64,000 nucleotides of DNA from Pseudomonadota bacterium (GTDB taxonomy: Bacteria; Pseudomonadota; Alphaproteobacteria; Micropepsales; Micropepsaceae), in assembly GCA_021851325.1 (NCBI GenBank), contig JAJZDZ010000004.1, positions 62,001 to 126,000 of the forward strand, written 5' to 3'. The stretch's first letter is position 1; every line of letters starts with the position of its first letter. The notes beneath the pieces were generated by a model. The model ran no database searches and was not told the origin of the DNA. It worked only from the letters and a program-made list of their open reading frames with translations. Shown piece by piece: positions 51,754-59,486 of the stretch. The position numbers and the translations under genes are program-made.

Positions 51754-51768
51754 GTCATTCTCCTCAAC

Positions 51769-52434
51769 CTAGTCGCCAATCCGCGCTACCGACTGCGGGG
51801 GTTGCGCAGATGTCGTGAGCTTGCCCGCTTCGTATTTTTGCATCATCTGCGTGCGCTCAGTGGCATCGCTTGCACCGAGTCTGCGGGGGGTAACGAGATC
51901 TCTGGGGTCAGCGACCATGACGGCCAGATTATGCTGGGTTGCGCAGCCAAAATTCTCCATCGGCAGATTGGAACCGGTATGACTGATATTGTTCCAGTCG
52001 CCGCAGTGCGGTGCCTTGGCTTCATAGGTCATAAACTGCAGTTCGACATGTCCAGGCGCCACTGCACCATCGGTTCCCGCCAGAATGCGCTTCACGCTTA
52101 CTCCATAGTGAGCGAGCTTGTGTCCAAAAAGAGCCAGTTGCTGCCGGGCCTCTGCATTCTGGGGGGCCACAATTGAAAGTGCCCCATGGCCACTGCTGAG
52201 ATAGCGCGCAGCAAATTGCCGAAGGCGACTTTCGCTTTGTGGCGTCAGACCGCCTGTGCGGGTGGCAAAAGGCACCGCCAGGCTTACATTGTGCGGGGCG
52301 ACCGTGATGGGATGATTGGCGGCAGCGTCATATTGAAGATTGGCCAGATCGCTGTCCGAGCTGCATCCTGCGGCAACAAGGGTTAGAGCTAGCGCAGCAG
52401 ATGCGACGAGCAGTCGTGAAGGTTGAACGTGCAT
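51769..52434 (-). CDS. cpaD: Tad pilus lipoprotein CpaD
   Basis: A 221-residue lipoprotein with the lipobox Ala-Ala-Gly-Cys at about residues 20-23. The mature part matches CpaD: Arg-Gln-Phe-Ala-Ala-Arg-Tyr, Gly-His-Val-Glu-Leu-Gln-Phe, a Cys-Gly-Asp-Trp pair and Asn-Phe-Gly-Cys-Ala-Thr-Gln-His-Asn-Leu-Ala near 160-172; the two cysteines may be bridged. It aids outer-membrane secretin function. ATG at 52434 has AGGAGC upstream; the 48 codons before it overlap the cpaC end and are not coding. Confidence 0.88.
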   Translation of the reverse strand: MHVQPSRLLVASAALALTLVAAGCSSDSDLANLQYDAAANHPITVAPHNVSLAVPFATRTGGLTPQSESRLRQFAARYLSSGHGALSIVAPQNAEARQQLALFGHKLAHYGVSVKRILAGTDGAVAPGHVELQFMTYEAKAPHCGDWNNISHTGSNLPMENFGCATQHNLAVMVADPRDLVTPRRLGASDATERTQMMQKYEAGKLTTSAQPPQSVARIGD

Positions 52435-52444
52435 GTGCCTGCTC

Positions 52445-53920
52445 CTATTGGACGATGAAGCGTTGATCGGGCTTGTGTGCAAGCTTGGGCGGTACCTTTT
52501 GATGGGCTTGATTGAGGTTACCAAACAGGAGCGTCTGGACGTCGGTGGCCGGCTTGAAGCCATCTGTGGGGAGCGCAATCTTGTCGGGTGCTACCGGATT
52601 GACGAGGTATGGGGTAACCATAACAACGAGTTCGGTTTCGTTATTCTGAAAATCCCTGCTGCGGAAGAGTGCGCCCAATACCGGCATGTCCTTCAGCCCG
52701 GGAAAAGCGTCAATCTGCTGTTTGGTGGTATGTTGAAGCAGGCCGGCGATTGCAAAGCTGCCTCCAGACGGCAGTTCAACCGTGGTTTGGGCGCGCCGCA
52801 CAGAGAGCGCAGGTATGGTGAGATTGCTTCCTGGTGTAGTCCCGGTGAGGGTGAAAGAACCGGTGTTCGTCAACTCGCTCACCTCAGTTGAGATCTGCAG
52901 TGAGATGCGATGCGGACTGAGAACGACCGGAGTAAAGGACAGGCCGACCCCGAACTTTTTGAAAACGACCGTGACGTTACCTTCGAGGTCTCGACCAGCC
53001 GGTACGGGGAATTCTCCGCCCGCCAGGAACTGCGCGGTTTGCCCGGAGACTGCGGTCAAATTAGGCTCCGCGAGCATGTGTACGAGGCCTACAGTCTCCA
53101 GCGCCTTCAACGTGCCCTGAACATTGTTGCGGATCTGGCAGACACCTCCACCCTGCAGCGCCTGCAGGGGGTTGATCGCGGAACTCGCCGCAGAGCAGAC
53201 CTGTCCCGCCTGAAAGCCGGAGAGATCGCTCAGTGCCTGTCCCACCAAGCCATAGGGATTAGATGTCGATACTCCTATCGGAACACCGCCGGCGACAACA
53301 GCGCCAGCCAGATCAATTCCCAATTGTTTGGCGACGGCGCGCTGCACTTCGGCGATCCGGACGCGCAGCATGACCTGTTCGCCACCACCGATATTGAGCA
53401 TGTTTACGACCTTCTTGGGGTCGCCTGCAAAACGTGCCGCCAGGTCTGCCGCCCGGGTCGCCTGCACCGCATTTTCGACATCCCCGGTAAGCACCAGGTT
53501 GTCATTGAGTGCCGCAACGTGAATGTCACTGCCCGGCATATCCGTATGCAGCATCTTGGAAAGCGCGGTCACATCGCGTTCGACCCGGATATCAATCGAT
53601 AGCAGCTGATGCCCAGCGGCATCGAAAAAGAATGCATTGGTCTGACCGATTTTTTTCGCCAGCAGAATGATCCGCCGAGGGCCCTTCACGATGGCGTCAA
53701 CGATATCAGGATTGGAGACCAGGACGTCACGCGCGTTTTCGTCGAGGTGCACCAGTTCAGCCTTGTGCAAGGAAAGCTGGATACGCTCATGCACGCCGCC
53801 CTGCGCCGCCTCAGCCCTGAGGACCTGCGGTGTCGCTCCAGCTGAAGATGCCTTCGCCGTGAACGCGAAGACCGGCATTGCCAAAAGACCTACAAAAAGA
53901 CCAGCAGCGAGAATACGCAT
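52445..53920 (-). CDS. cpaC: Tad pilus outer-membrane secretin CpaC/RcpA
   Basis: A 491-residue secretin. A signal peptide (about residues 1-25) is followed by a pilus-formation N-terminal domain with Asn-Pro-Asp-Ile-Val-Asp-Ala-Ile-Val near 68-76, a BON-like middle part and the secretin domain from about 270, with Leu-Ala-Glu-Pro-Asn-Leu-Thr-Ala and Gly-Gly-Glu-Phe-Pro-Val-Pro, both typical. Secretin rings form the outer-membrane channel of the pilus. cpaB ends three bases before its ATG; cpaD follows 10 bases after its stop. Confidence 0.93.
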   Translation of the reverse strand: MRILAAGLFVGLLAMPVFAFTAKASSAGATPQVLRAEAAQGGVHERIQLSLHKAELVHLDENARDVLVSNPDIVDAIVKGPRRIILLAKKIGQTNAFFFDAAGHQLLSIDIRVERDVTALSKMLHTDMPGSDIHVAALNDNLVLTGDVENAVQATRAADLAARFAGDPKKVVNMLNIGGGEQVMLRVRIAEVQRAVAKQLGIDLAGAVVAGGVPIGVSTSNPYGLVGQALSDLSGFQAGQVCSAASSAINPLQALQGGGVCQIRNNVQGTLKALETVGLVHMLAEPNLTAVSGQTAQFLAGGEFPVPAGRDLEGNVTVVFKKFGVGLSFTPVVLSPHRISLQISTEVSELTNTGSFTLTGTTPGSNLTIPALSVRRAQTTVELPSGGSFAIAGLLQHTTKQQIDAFPGLKDMPVLGALFRSRDFQNNETELVVMVTPYLVNPVAPDKIALPTDGFKPATDVQTLLFGNLNQAHQKVPPKLAHKPDQRFIVQ

Positions 53921-53923
53921 GGT

Positions 53924-54697
53924 TCAATCCTGCTTCTGTCCAGTGCTGGACGGGATCCCGTAACGAATGACAGAGATGGGAGCATCGGCGTAAGTCTGCT
54001 CGGCCACCGGTGCATTGACGAGTGGACGAAGGGCCAGGGTGAGCGTGCCGCTGGCCGCAGCATTGGCGAGCGCGTCCGCACCCTCTGGAGTCACTTCCAG
54101 TGTCGCGGTCTTTCCCGTTATGATCTTTTCGCCCTGTTGCTGCTTGTAGGTCTGTCCAATGGCCAAGACGCGAACATCCTGCAGAATCGTCCGCGTTTGA
54201 CTGCCGGTACCGGTTGCGTTGCTCGTCATAAGGACATCGACGCGGTCATTCGGCAGGATGAATCCGCTCGCGCCGGTAGAGTCGCTGATATGGATTGACA
54301 CCGCGCGCATGCCCTGCATCAGCTGCGCCGACATGAATCCGGCAGATGCGGCGTGAACGATATTGGTCGTGGTAAGAGGCTGTCCCGCGAAGATGGGCGC
54401 TCGTGCCACCGTCCCGTTGACAATCTGAGCTATATCTGTGGCCTGACGTGACGAGATAATGCTGGCACTTACACTTGCATCTGGCCACGTCTGCCACCTG
54501 ACCTCAGACGGAGTGATCTTCATACCTGGCTGCAAATCACTGCGTGCCACAAGGACTGACAGAGTTGAGCTCGGAGCCGGTTCAACGGCGGCGTGGGCGG
54601 TGGTGGTACTGTGCCCGACGAGATTACGCACCATCAACGCCGCGAGAACGGCGGCGATGCCCGCGACGCTCAAAACGATGATACGTGACCTGTCCAT
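53924..54697 (-). CDS. cpaB: Tad pilus assembly protein CpaB/RcpC
   Basis: A 257-residue protein with one N-terminal transmembrane helix (about 6-24), then an SAF domain (Val-Leu-Val-Ala-Arg-Ser-Asp-Leu-Gln-Pro-Gly at about 48-58) and a RcpC-like domain with Val-Asp-Val-Leu-Met-Thr and Asp-Val-Arg-Val-Leu-Ala-Ile. SAF domains may bind cell-wall sugars. AAAGGAGC lies ten bases before the ATG. A CtrA-like motif lies 40 bases upstream, so cpaB may have its own promoter in addition to read-through from cpaA. Confidence 0.92.
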   Translation of the reverse strand: MDRSRIIVLSVAGIAAVLAALMVRNLVGHSTTTAHAAVEPAPSSTLSVLVARSDLQPGMKITPSEVRWQTWPDASVSASIISSRQATDIAQIVNGTVARAPIFAGQPLTTTNIVHAASAGFMSAQLMQGMRAVSIHISDSTGASGFILPNDRVDVLMTSNATGTGSQTRTILQDVRVLAIGQTYKQQQGEKIITGKTATLEVTPEGADALANAAASGTLTLALRPLVNAPVAEQTYADAPISVIRYGIPSSTGQKQD

Positions 54698-54736
54698 GGA
54701 ACGATGCTCCTTTGTGCAGATGGCACCATGAAGACT

Positions 54737-54751
54737 TTAGAAAACACTTAA
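54737..54751 (-). promoter_or_regulatory. CtrA-box-like motif upstream of cpaB
   Basis: TTAG at 54737-54740 and TTAA at 54748-54751 are seven bases apart, one mismatch from TTAA-N7-TTAA. The motif fills part of the 74-base gap between cpaA and cpaB. Confidence 0.42.
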
Positions 54752-54771
54752 GGATGTATGCGGCAATGCAG

Positions 54772-55278
54772 CTAACTGACGACAAAGTGCACGAAGTTGC
54801 TTCGAAAAATGACCACCAGAGCCGCCAGCGCTAATGCCACGCCGTAGGGAATCCCTTCACGCGCATCATGCAGGCGGACGAGCCAACCCTGGGTCGAAAG
54901 AGGCGCGGGCAAGGGCAACTGGCGCATCGCCAGCAATGCAACAGCCATGGCACCGCCAAAGAGAGCGGCAAGCAGCGTATAGTCCAGCGCCAGAGATGGA
55001 CCGAGTATCAGCGCTGTGGCTGCAAAAAGCTTGGCATCGCCACCACCGATCCAGCGCAGGGTAAACATCACGAAGCCAGCTGCCAGGGCCGCAATGCCGG
55101 TCGCGACATGCATGCCGAAGCCGAGCCAACCCGCTCCCGACGCCATCGCGACTGCAAAGTACGCAAGAGCAAGCGCGGCCGGTAGAGGATTGGGAATTGT
55201 ATAGCGCGTCAGGTCGCAGAAGCCTGCAACGACGATTAGGGCCGGTATAACAACGAAGTCCACGAATTGCCCAATCAT
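54772..55278 (-). CDS. cpaA: prepilin peptidase CpaA/TadV
   Basis: A 168-residue aspartic membrane protease of the short TadV type, without the N-terminal methylase domain. It has about five hydrophobic segments. The two catalytic aspartates are in Cys-Asp-Leu-Thr-Arg-Tyr-Thr-Ile-Pro-Asn (near residue 23) and Gly-Gly-Gly-Asp-Ala-Lys (near 80). It cleaves the leader of the Flp pilin encoded just upstream. Confidence 0.93.
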   Translation of the reverse strand: MIGQFVDFVVIPALIVVAGFCDLTRYTIPNPLPAALALAYFAVAMASGAGWLGFGMHVATGIAALAAGFVMFTLRWIGGGDAKLFAATALILGPSLALDYTLLAALFGGAMAVALLAMRQLPLPAPLSTQGWLVRLHDAREGIPYGVALALAALVVIFRSNFVHFVVS

Positions 55279-55307
55279 CTGTCAGCTCCCACCTTCCACA
55301 AAATGCA

Positions 55308-55334
55308 AACGGCCGCCGGAACACGGCGGCCGTT
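55308..55334 (-). terminator. attenuating terminator between flp and cpaA
   Basis: Arms 55308-55318 and 55324-55334 form a perfect 11-base stem with a five-base loop; on the minus strand GCATTTTG follows, a short T run. It lies 41 bases after the pilin stop. It should end most transcripts after flp and leave limited read-through into cpaA. Confidence 0.72.
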
Positions 55335-55374
55335 GCCAGGTTTGCGCAACTTTTGGCGCTCGCCGCCGCGACCC

Positions 55375-55551
55375 TCAGGAGGCCGGCCCCTTAACCGCAC
55401 TGGCTACGGTGTTAAAGGTTGTGGTGAGGTTTGTACCAATGAGCTGAACCGCGGCGATGATGACCACGGCGATGCCGGCAGCAATCAACCCATATTCGAT
55501 GGCGGTAGCGCCAGATTCGTCGGCGAAGAACTGAGACAAAAGGTTTTTCAT
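55375..55551 (-). CDS. flp: Flp-type major pilin
   Basis: A 58-residue Flp pilin. A 14-residue leader ends in Glu-Ser-Gly, and cleavage before Ala-Thr-Ala-Ile-Glu-Tyr-Gly leaves the conserved Glu at +5 and Tyr at +6 of the mature pilin. A single hydrophobic helix (about residues 20-40) and a short polar tail follow. CpaA should process it. ATG at 55551 has GGAG eight bases upstream; the longer frame adds non-family sequence. A perfect CtrA-like box lies 93 bases upstream. Confidence 0.93.
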   Translation of the reverse strand: MKNLLSQFFADESGATAIEYGLIAAGIAVVIIAAVQLIGTNLTTTFNTVASAVKGPAS

Positions 55552-55643
55552 GGAAGACTCCGCTTGTTTGACACCCATGATCCGATGCGGACGCTTCTTC
55601 TGCTGCCGCACCATCGGAACGCGTTCATGCTAGGCCCGGAGAT

Positions 55644-55658
55644 TTAATGGGCACTTAA
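55644..55658 (-). promoter_or_regulatory. perfect CtrA box upstream of flp
   Basis: TTAA at 55644-55647 and TTAA at 55655-55658 are exactly seven bases apart, the CtrA consensus. It lies 93 bases upstream of the pilin start in the 353-base divergent region (55552-55904). In Caulobacter the pilin gene pilA is activated by CtrA. The rest of the divergent region is A+T-rich and holds a GATTC word at about 55774 and a second CtrA-like motif on the other side. Confidence 0.65.
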
Positions 55659-55838
55659 TCGGAATTGGCACCTAAAGCGCCCAAGCGTTCCTTATTGAAA
55701 CAAAACCGCCTAGTTGTAAGCAATTTTACGTATCGGGAGTATCAATTGATAAGGCTATTCCACGAAAAGACATCGATTCAATATCATTAAAATGCAATCT
55801 GCTTGCGTTTTTCCGTCGAGCGTGACGCGGGCTGCGTT

Positions 55839-55853
55839 TTAAGCGTTCCTTTA
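55839..55853 (+). promoter_or_regulatory. CtrA-box-like motif before the divergent pilus gene
   Basis: TTAA at 55839-55842 and TTTA at 55850-55853 are seven bases apart, one mismatch from the consensus. It lies 52 bases before the ATG at 55905, the same placement as the tadD and cpaB motifs. Confidence 0.42.
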
Positions 55854-55904
55854 CGTGGCTATTTCTATCCTTGCCTCCGCACTTCGTTATCGTGGAGGCC
55901 GTGT

Positions 55905-56357
55905 ATGCGCAGATTTTCCCTTGGACTGGCAGCCAGCATTGCATTGAGTGCTCTTGCCGCGCGAGCTGGTGCGCTGTCCGTACAGATGGACCAGGCGCGG
56001 CTAGTTACATTTTCGCAGCCGGTTGCAACGGTTGACGTTGGCAATCCGTCTATCGCCGACGTCCAGGTGGTTGATGCGCGCCATGTGCTGGTACTGGGCA
56101 AGGTTTTTGGCGTCACCAATCTCATAGGTCTCAACGGCCGTGGAGATCAGGTGGTCAACGATGTCGTGACTGTGGTTGCCCGCGCCGCTGATGAGGTCAC
56201 GCTCGACCGGGGGACGGAGCAAATGACCTATGCCTGTGCCGACCATCATTGCGAACCCGGGGCGCTACCATCGGATTCGGCAAAGTACTTCAATGCAGCA
56301 AACGCGCAGGCGCAGAGTTATGAGGCGCGCGGAACCACCGCGGCTGGCGGCCATTGA
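55905..56357 (+). CDS. secreted protein with pilus-formation N-terminal domain
   Basis: A 150-residue protein with a signal peptide (about 1-22, Ala-Arg-Ala end) and one domain like the N-terminal part of CpaC secretins: Gln-Pro-Val-Ala-Thr-Val-Asp-Val-Gly-Asn-Pro-Ser-Ile-Ala-Asp-Val and Gly-Val-Thr-Asn-Leu-Ile. Two cysteines near the C terminus (Cys-Ala-Asp-His-His-Cys) could bind metal or form a disulfide. No secretin domain follows. ATG at 55905 has GGAGG six bases upstream; the upstream part of the frame is unlikely to be coding. It probably works with the pilus channel. Confidence 0.8.
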   Translation: MRRFSLGLAASIALSALAARAGALSVQMDQARLVTFSQPVATVDVGNPSIADVQVVDARHVLVLGKVFGVTNLIGLNGRGDQVVNDVVTVVARAADEVTLDRGTEQMTYACADHHCEPGALPSDSAKYFNAANAQAQSYEARGTTAAGGH

Positions 56358-56421
56358 TGGGACCACGTCGGATCTGGAACAGCCCCTGAGCTTGCACGAG
56401 CACGCGCAGGTCAGAAGATCG

Positions 56422-57321
56422 TCAATCGGCGCGTGTCCGGATTAGGCCTTCCTGCGCCACCGAGGCGACGAGCTTTCCATCGCGTGTATAGACAAGACCG
56501 CGATTGAACCCCCGCCCACTGCCGGCAAACGGGCTATCCTGGACATAGAGCAGCCACTCGTCGGCGCGAAACGGCCGGTGAAACCACATGGCGTGATCGA
56601 TACTTGCCATCTGCATATGGGGATCAAACCAGCCAATGCCATGCGGCAGCAGGCAGGTATCGAGCAGGGTCATATCCGAAGCATAGGCGAGCACGCATTG
56701 CTGCAGTGGTCCGTCATCCGGCAATTTGCCGGTAGCGCGTACCCACACGGCCTGCTGTGGTGCGCGCTTGGCGGGAATGAGGCTGTCCGATGGCTCAACT
56801 GGACGCAGTTCGATTGGCCGTGGGCGCAAAAAATGTTCGCGCATTTCGGGCGGCACCTGATCAATCATCTTGTGACGATAGGCGTCTTCGCTTTGCAAGG
56901 CTTCCGGAGGTGGAACCTCAGGGGCCGCAAGCTGGTGCTCGAGCCCGGCTTCATCGATCTGAAAAGAAACTGACATATGAAAAATAGGTCGGCCGTGTTG
57001 AATGGCAACGACCCGGCGCGAGCTGAAACTCTTGCCGTCGCGACTGCGGTCTACTTGATAAAGGATTGGTACCTTGGGGTCGCCAGGAAGCAGAAAATAG
57101 GCGTGAAGTGAATGGCAGATCCGATCGCTGACGGTGCGGGTGGCGGCGACAAGGGCCTGGCCCAGCACCTGGCCGCCAAAAACACGCTGCGAGCGGTCCT
57201 TGGGACTCACCCCGCGAAAGATATTCACCTCGACAGGTTCAAGGTCGAGCAACGCCAGAAGCTCGGTAACCGGATCTGGCTGGGAGGTATCACAGTGAGG
57301 CCTGGTATCTTGCATCGTCAT
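56422..57321 (-). CDS. tesB: acyl-CoA thioesterase II
   Basis: A 299-residue double hot-dog thioesterase of normal TesB length. It has Phe-Arg-Gly-Val-Ser-Pro and Arg-Val-Phe-Gly-Gly-Gln-Val-Leu-Gly-Gln-Ala near residues 35-55, Ser-Ile-Asp-His-Ala-Met-Trp-Phe-His-Arg-Pro-Phe with the catalytic Asp, and Gly-Arg-Gly-Phe-Asn-Arg-Gly near the end. It hydrolyses acyl-CoA of medium to long chain. Starts at 57321 or 57315 are possible; further upstream the frame overlaps btaA on the other strand. Confidence 0.92.
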   Translation of the reverse strand: MTMQDTRPHCDTSQPDPVTELLALLDLEPVEVNIFRGVSPKDRSQRVFGGQVLGQALVAATRTVSDRICHSLHAYFLLPGDPKVPILYQVDRSRDGKSFSSRRVVAIQHGRPIFHMSVSFQIDEAGLEHQLAAPEVPPPEALQSEDAYRHKMIDQVPPEMREHFLRPRPIELRPVEPSDSLIPAKRAPQQAVWVRATGKLPDDGPLQQCVLAYASDMTLLDTCLLPHGIGWFDPHMQMASIDHAMWFHRPFRADEWLLYVQDSPFAGSGRGFNRGLVYTRDGKLVASVAQEGLIRTRAD

Positions 57322-57406
57322 CCGTTCGCGCGCGGCCGTCCATGTGGCCGCGTCGGGCTTGCCTACACCGAAACACCCAGCTCCGAAAAGGACCGAGACG
57401 CCCCCC

Positions 57407-58633
57407 ATGGCCACTAATCTTCTTCTCGAACGTGCCGCCCATACCCGTCCGGCAGCGAGCCGGCGAGGGGCAATGGAGAGACTGTTCACGCGGATGTTCC
57501 GGGGCTTCGTCTACAACCAGATCTGGGAAGACCCCCAGGTCGATCTCAAAGCGCTGGCGCTGCGTCCGCATCACCGACTGGTGACCATCGCCTCCGGGGG
57601 CTGCAACGTCCTCAATTACCTGGCTGCCGATCCGGCCCGCATCATCGCGGTCGACCTCAACCCCAACCATGTCGCCTTGACCAGACTGAAGCTGACGGCG
57701 CTTGCTGAGCTTCCCTCCTACGAGGAATTCTTCCGCTTCTTCGGCCGTGCGGACGACACCGCAAATCAGGCGGCTTATGACTGTTTTCTCGCGGATCAGC
57801 TCGATCCTGACACTCGCCTTTACTGGGAAAAGCAGAGCCCCCTTTTGGGGCGGCGGATCAATATGTTCGCGCGGAACCTCTACCGCTATGGTCTGCTCGG
57901 TCGCTTTATCGGTATCCTGCACGCCGTTGCCCGGCTACATGGCAAGAGGCTCGATGACATCGTCACGGCCAGTACCCCAGAAGAGCAAAGGGCCCTTTTC
58001 GAGCAGCTGATCGAGCCTCTGTTTGAGTCGCGGCCGATTCGCCTGCTGGCAAAGTCGCCCCTATCTCTCTACGCCCTGGGTATCCCACCCGCACAGTACG
58101 ACGAACTCATCGCCGACGCGCAGGAAGACCCGACGCGGATCTTGCGGCAGCGGGTGGAAAAATTGGCCTGCAGCTTTCCCATCAAGAACAATTACTTTGC
58201 CTGGCAGGCGTTTACCCGCAGCTATGACATCCATAACCGTGACGCGGTACCGGACTATCTGCGCGCCGATGTCTATGATTCGATTCGCCAGCGGGCCGGG
58301 CGGGTAGAAGTACACCATGCGTCGCTGATCGATTTCCTCAAGGCCCAACCAGAGGGGGCTCTTCACCGCTTCGTACTTTTGGACGCCCAGGACTGGATGA
58401 CGCCGGACCTGCTCTCAGAGCTCTGGACGCAAATTGACCGAACCGCCGACATACATGATGCGCGCGTCATCTTTCGCACGGCGGGATCAAGCTCGCCGCT
58501 TGCGCGCAAATTGCCACCGCTGCTGCTCGCGCCATGGCTCTATCTGGAGGAAGAAAGCCGGGCCCTGCATGCTGAGGACCGTTCTGCCATTTATGGCGGC
58601 TTCCATATCTATACCAGAAGGCCGCTGTCGTGA
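57407..58633 (+). CDS. btaA: BtaA, diacylglycerol 3-amino-3-carboxypropyltransferase
   Basis: A 408-residue protein of the DUF3419/BtaA family. It has Tyr-Asn-Gln-Ile-Trp-Glu-Asp-Pro-Gln-Val-Asp near residue 36, the SAM-binding Ala-Ser-Gly-Gly-Cys-Asn-Val-Leu and Ala-Val-Asp-Leu-Asn-Pro, and the C-terminal Ala-Arg-Val-Ile-Phe-Arg-Thr-Ala. BtaA moves the aminocarboxypropyl group of SAM to diacylglycerol, the first step to the betaine lipid DGTS. ATG at 57407 is most likely. btaB overlaps its stop. No Pho-box-like repeat was seen upstream. Confidence 0.9.
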   Translation: MATNLLLERAAHTRPAASRRGAMERLFTRMFRGFVYNQIWEDPQVDLKALALRPHHRLVTIASGGCNVLNYLAADPARIIAVDLNPNHVALTRLKLTALAELPSYEEFFRFFGRADDTANQAAYDCFLADQLDPDTRLYWEKQSPLLGRRINMFARNLYRYGLLGRFIGILHAVARLHGKRLDDIVTASTPEEQRALFEQLIEPLFESRPIRLLAKSPLSLYALGIPPAQYDELIADAQEDPTRILRQRVEKLACSFPIKNNYFAWQAFTRSYDIHNRDAVPDYLRADVYDSIRQRAGRVEVHHASLIDFLKAQPEGALHRFVLLDAQDWMTPDLLSELWTQIDRTADIHDARVIFRTAGSSSPLARKLPPLLLAPWLYLEEESRALHAEDRSAIYGGFHIYTRRPLS

Positions 58634-59361
58634 GCCTGGCAACTCCAGGGGCAGGTCACGCCCAGCTGATGGATGAGGTCTATCGCCATCAGCGCTACTT
58701 CTATGATTTTACAAGAAAATATTATCTTTTTGGGCGTGATCGCCTGATCGGGAGGCTCGCCTTGGCGCCGCGGGAGCGGGTGATCGAGATCGGCTGTGGA
58801 ACCGCCCGCAATCTGATCTGCATGGCGCGCCACTACCCCGAGGCTTATTTCTTCGGGATCGACGCGTCGGAACAAATGCTGGACACCGCCCGCCGGCAGA
58901 TCGCCGGCGCCGGCCTCGGCAGCCGCATCAAGGTCGCCCAAGGCTATGCCGAAGGCCTTGATCCCGCCCAGTTCGGTGTACCGGACTTCGAGCGGGTCGT
59001 GTTCTCTTACAGCCTCTCGATGATCCCCGACTGGCAGGGCGCGCTCGCCACCGCCCTGGGCAGCCTTGCTCCCCAAGGGCGCCTGCATGTCGTTGATTTT
59101 GCCGATTTCGCGGGCTTGGGGAGCTGCGGACAGGCGATCATGCGCGCCTGGCTTCGTCGCTTCCATGTCGAGCCCCGTACGGCAATACTCACCCACCTGG
59201 AGATGGTCTTCGACAGTAAAGAGGCAGCATTGGACGGGAGCCTGGAGATTTTGCGAGCTCGCTATGCCTTTATTTTCGAAGGCTCCGCCGGGCTTTTGTC
59301 ACAGATTTTGACCTATGTTGCAGGCGCGACACAGCCCCTGGAATTCCCGACTGTTCGCTAG
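58630..59361 (+). CDS. btaB: BtaB, DGTS N-methyltransferase
   Basis: A 243-residue class I SAM methyltransferase. Motif I is Val-Ile-Glu-Ile-Gly-Cys-Gly-Thr-Ala-Arg-Asn-Leu at about 52-63, followed by Gly-Ile-Asp-Ala-Ser near 76; the first 35 residues (Tyr-Arg-His-Gln-Arg-Tyr-Phe-Tyr-Asp-Phe-Thr-Arg-Lys-Tyr-Tyr) are typical of BtaB. It methylates the homoserine amine three times to give DGTS. The GTG start overlaps the btaA stop (GTGA), so the pair is translationally coupled. Confidence 0.9.
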   Translation: MSLATPGAGHAQLMDEVYRHQRYFYDFTRKYYLFGRDRLIGRLALAPRERVIEIGCGTARNLICMARHYPEAYFFGIDASEQMLDTARRQIAGAGLGSRIKVAQGYAEGLDPAQFGVPDFERVVFSYSLSMIPDWQGALATALGSLAPQGRLHVVDFADFAGLGSCGQAIMRAWLRRFHVEPRTAILTHLEMVFDSKEAALDGSLEILRARYAFIFEGSAGLLSQILTYVAGATQPLEFPTVR

Positions 59362-59486
59362 GAAACAACCGGCCAGGACAGCCATTATAGCTCCACATCG
59401 GGGACGATATCTTTTATAGGATACCCGCGATCCCAGACGCGTCGGTGGGGGAATCCCCGCCCGTCGGTACATTATGAGGGAAAAAT

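Noticed and set aside
57322-57406. Pho box upstream of btaA
   Set aside because: I looked for CTGTCAT-like direct repeats in the divergent gap and saw none.
59440-59468. Hairpin and CGTCGGT direct repeats in the ompA-like leader
   Set aside because: The repeats are short and the stem small; they may affect mRNA stability but no named element fits.
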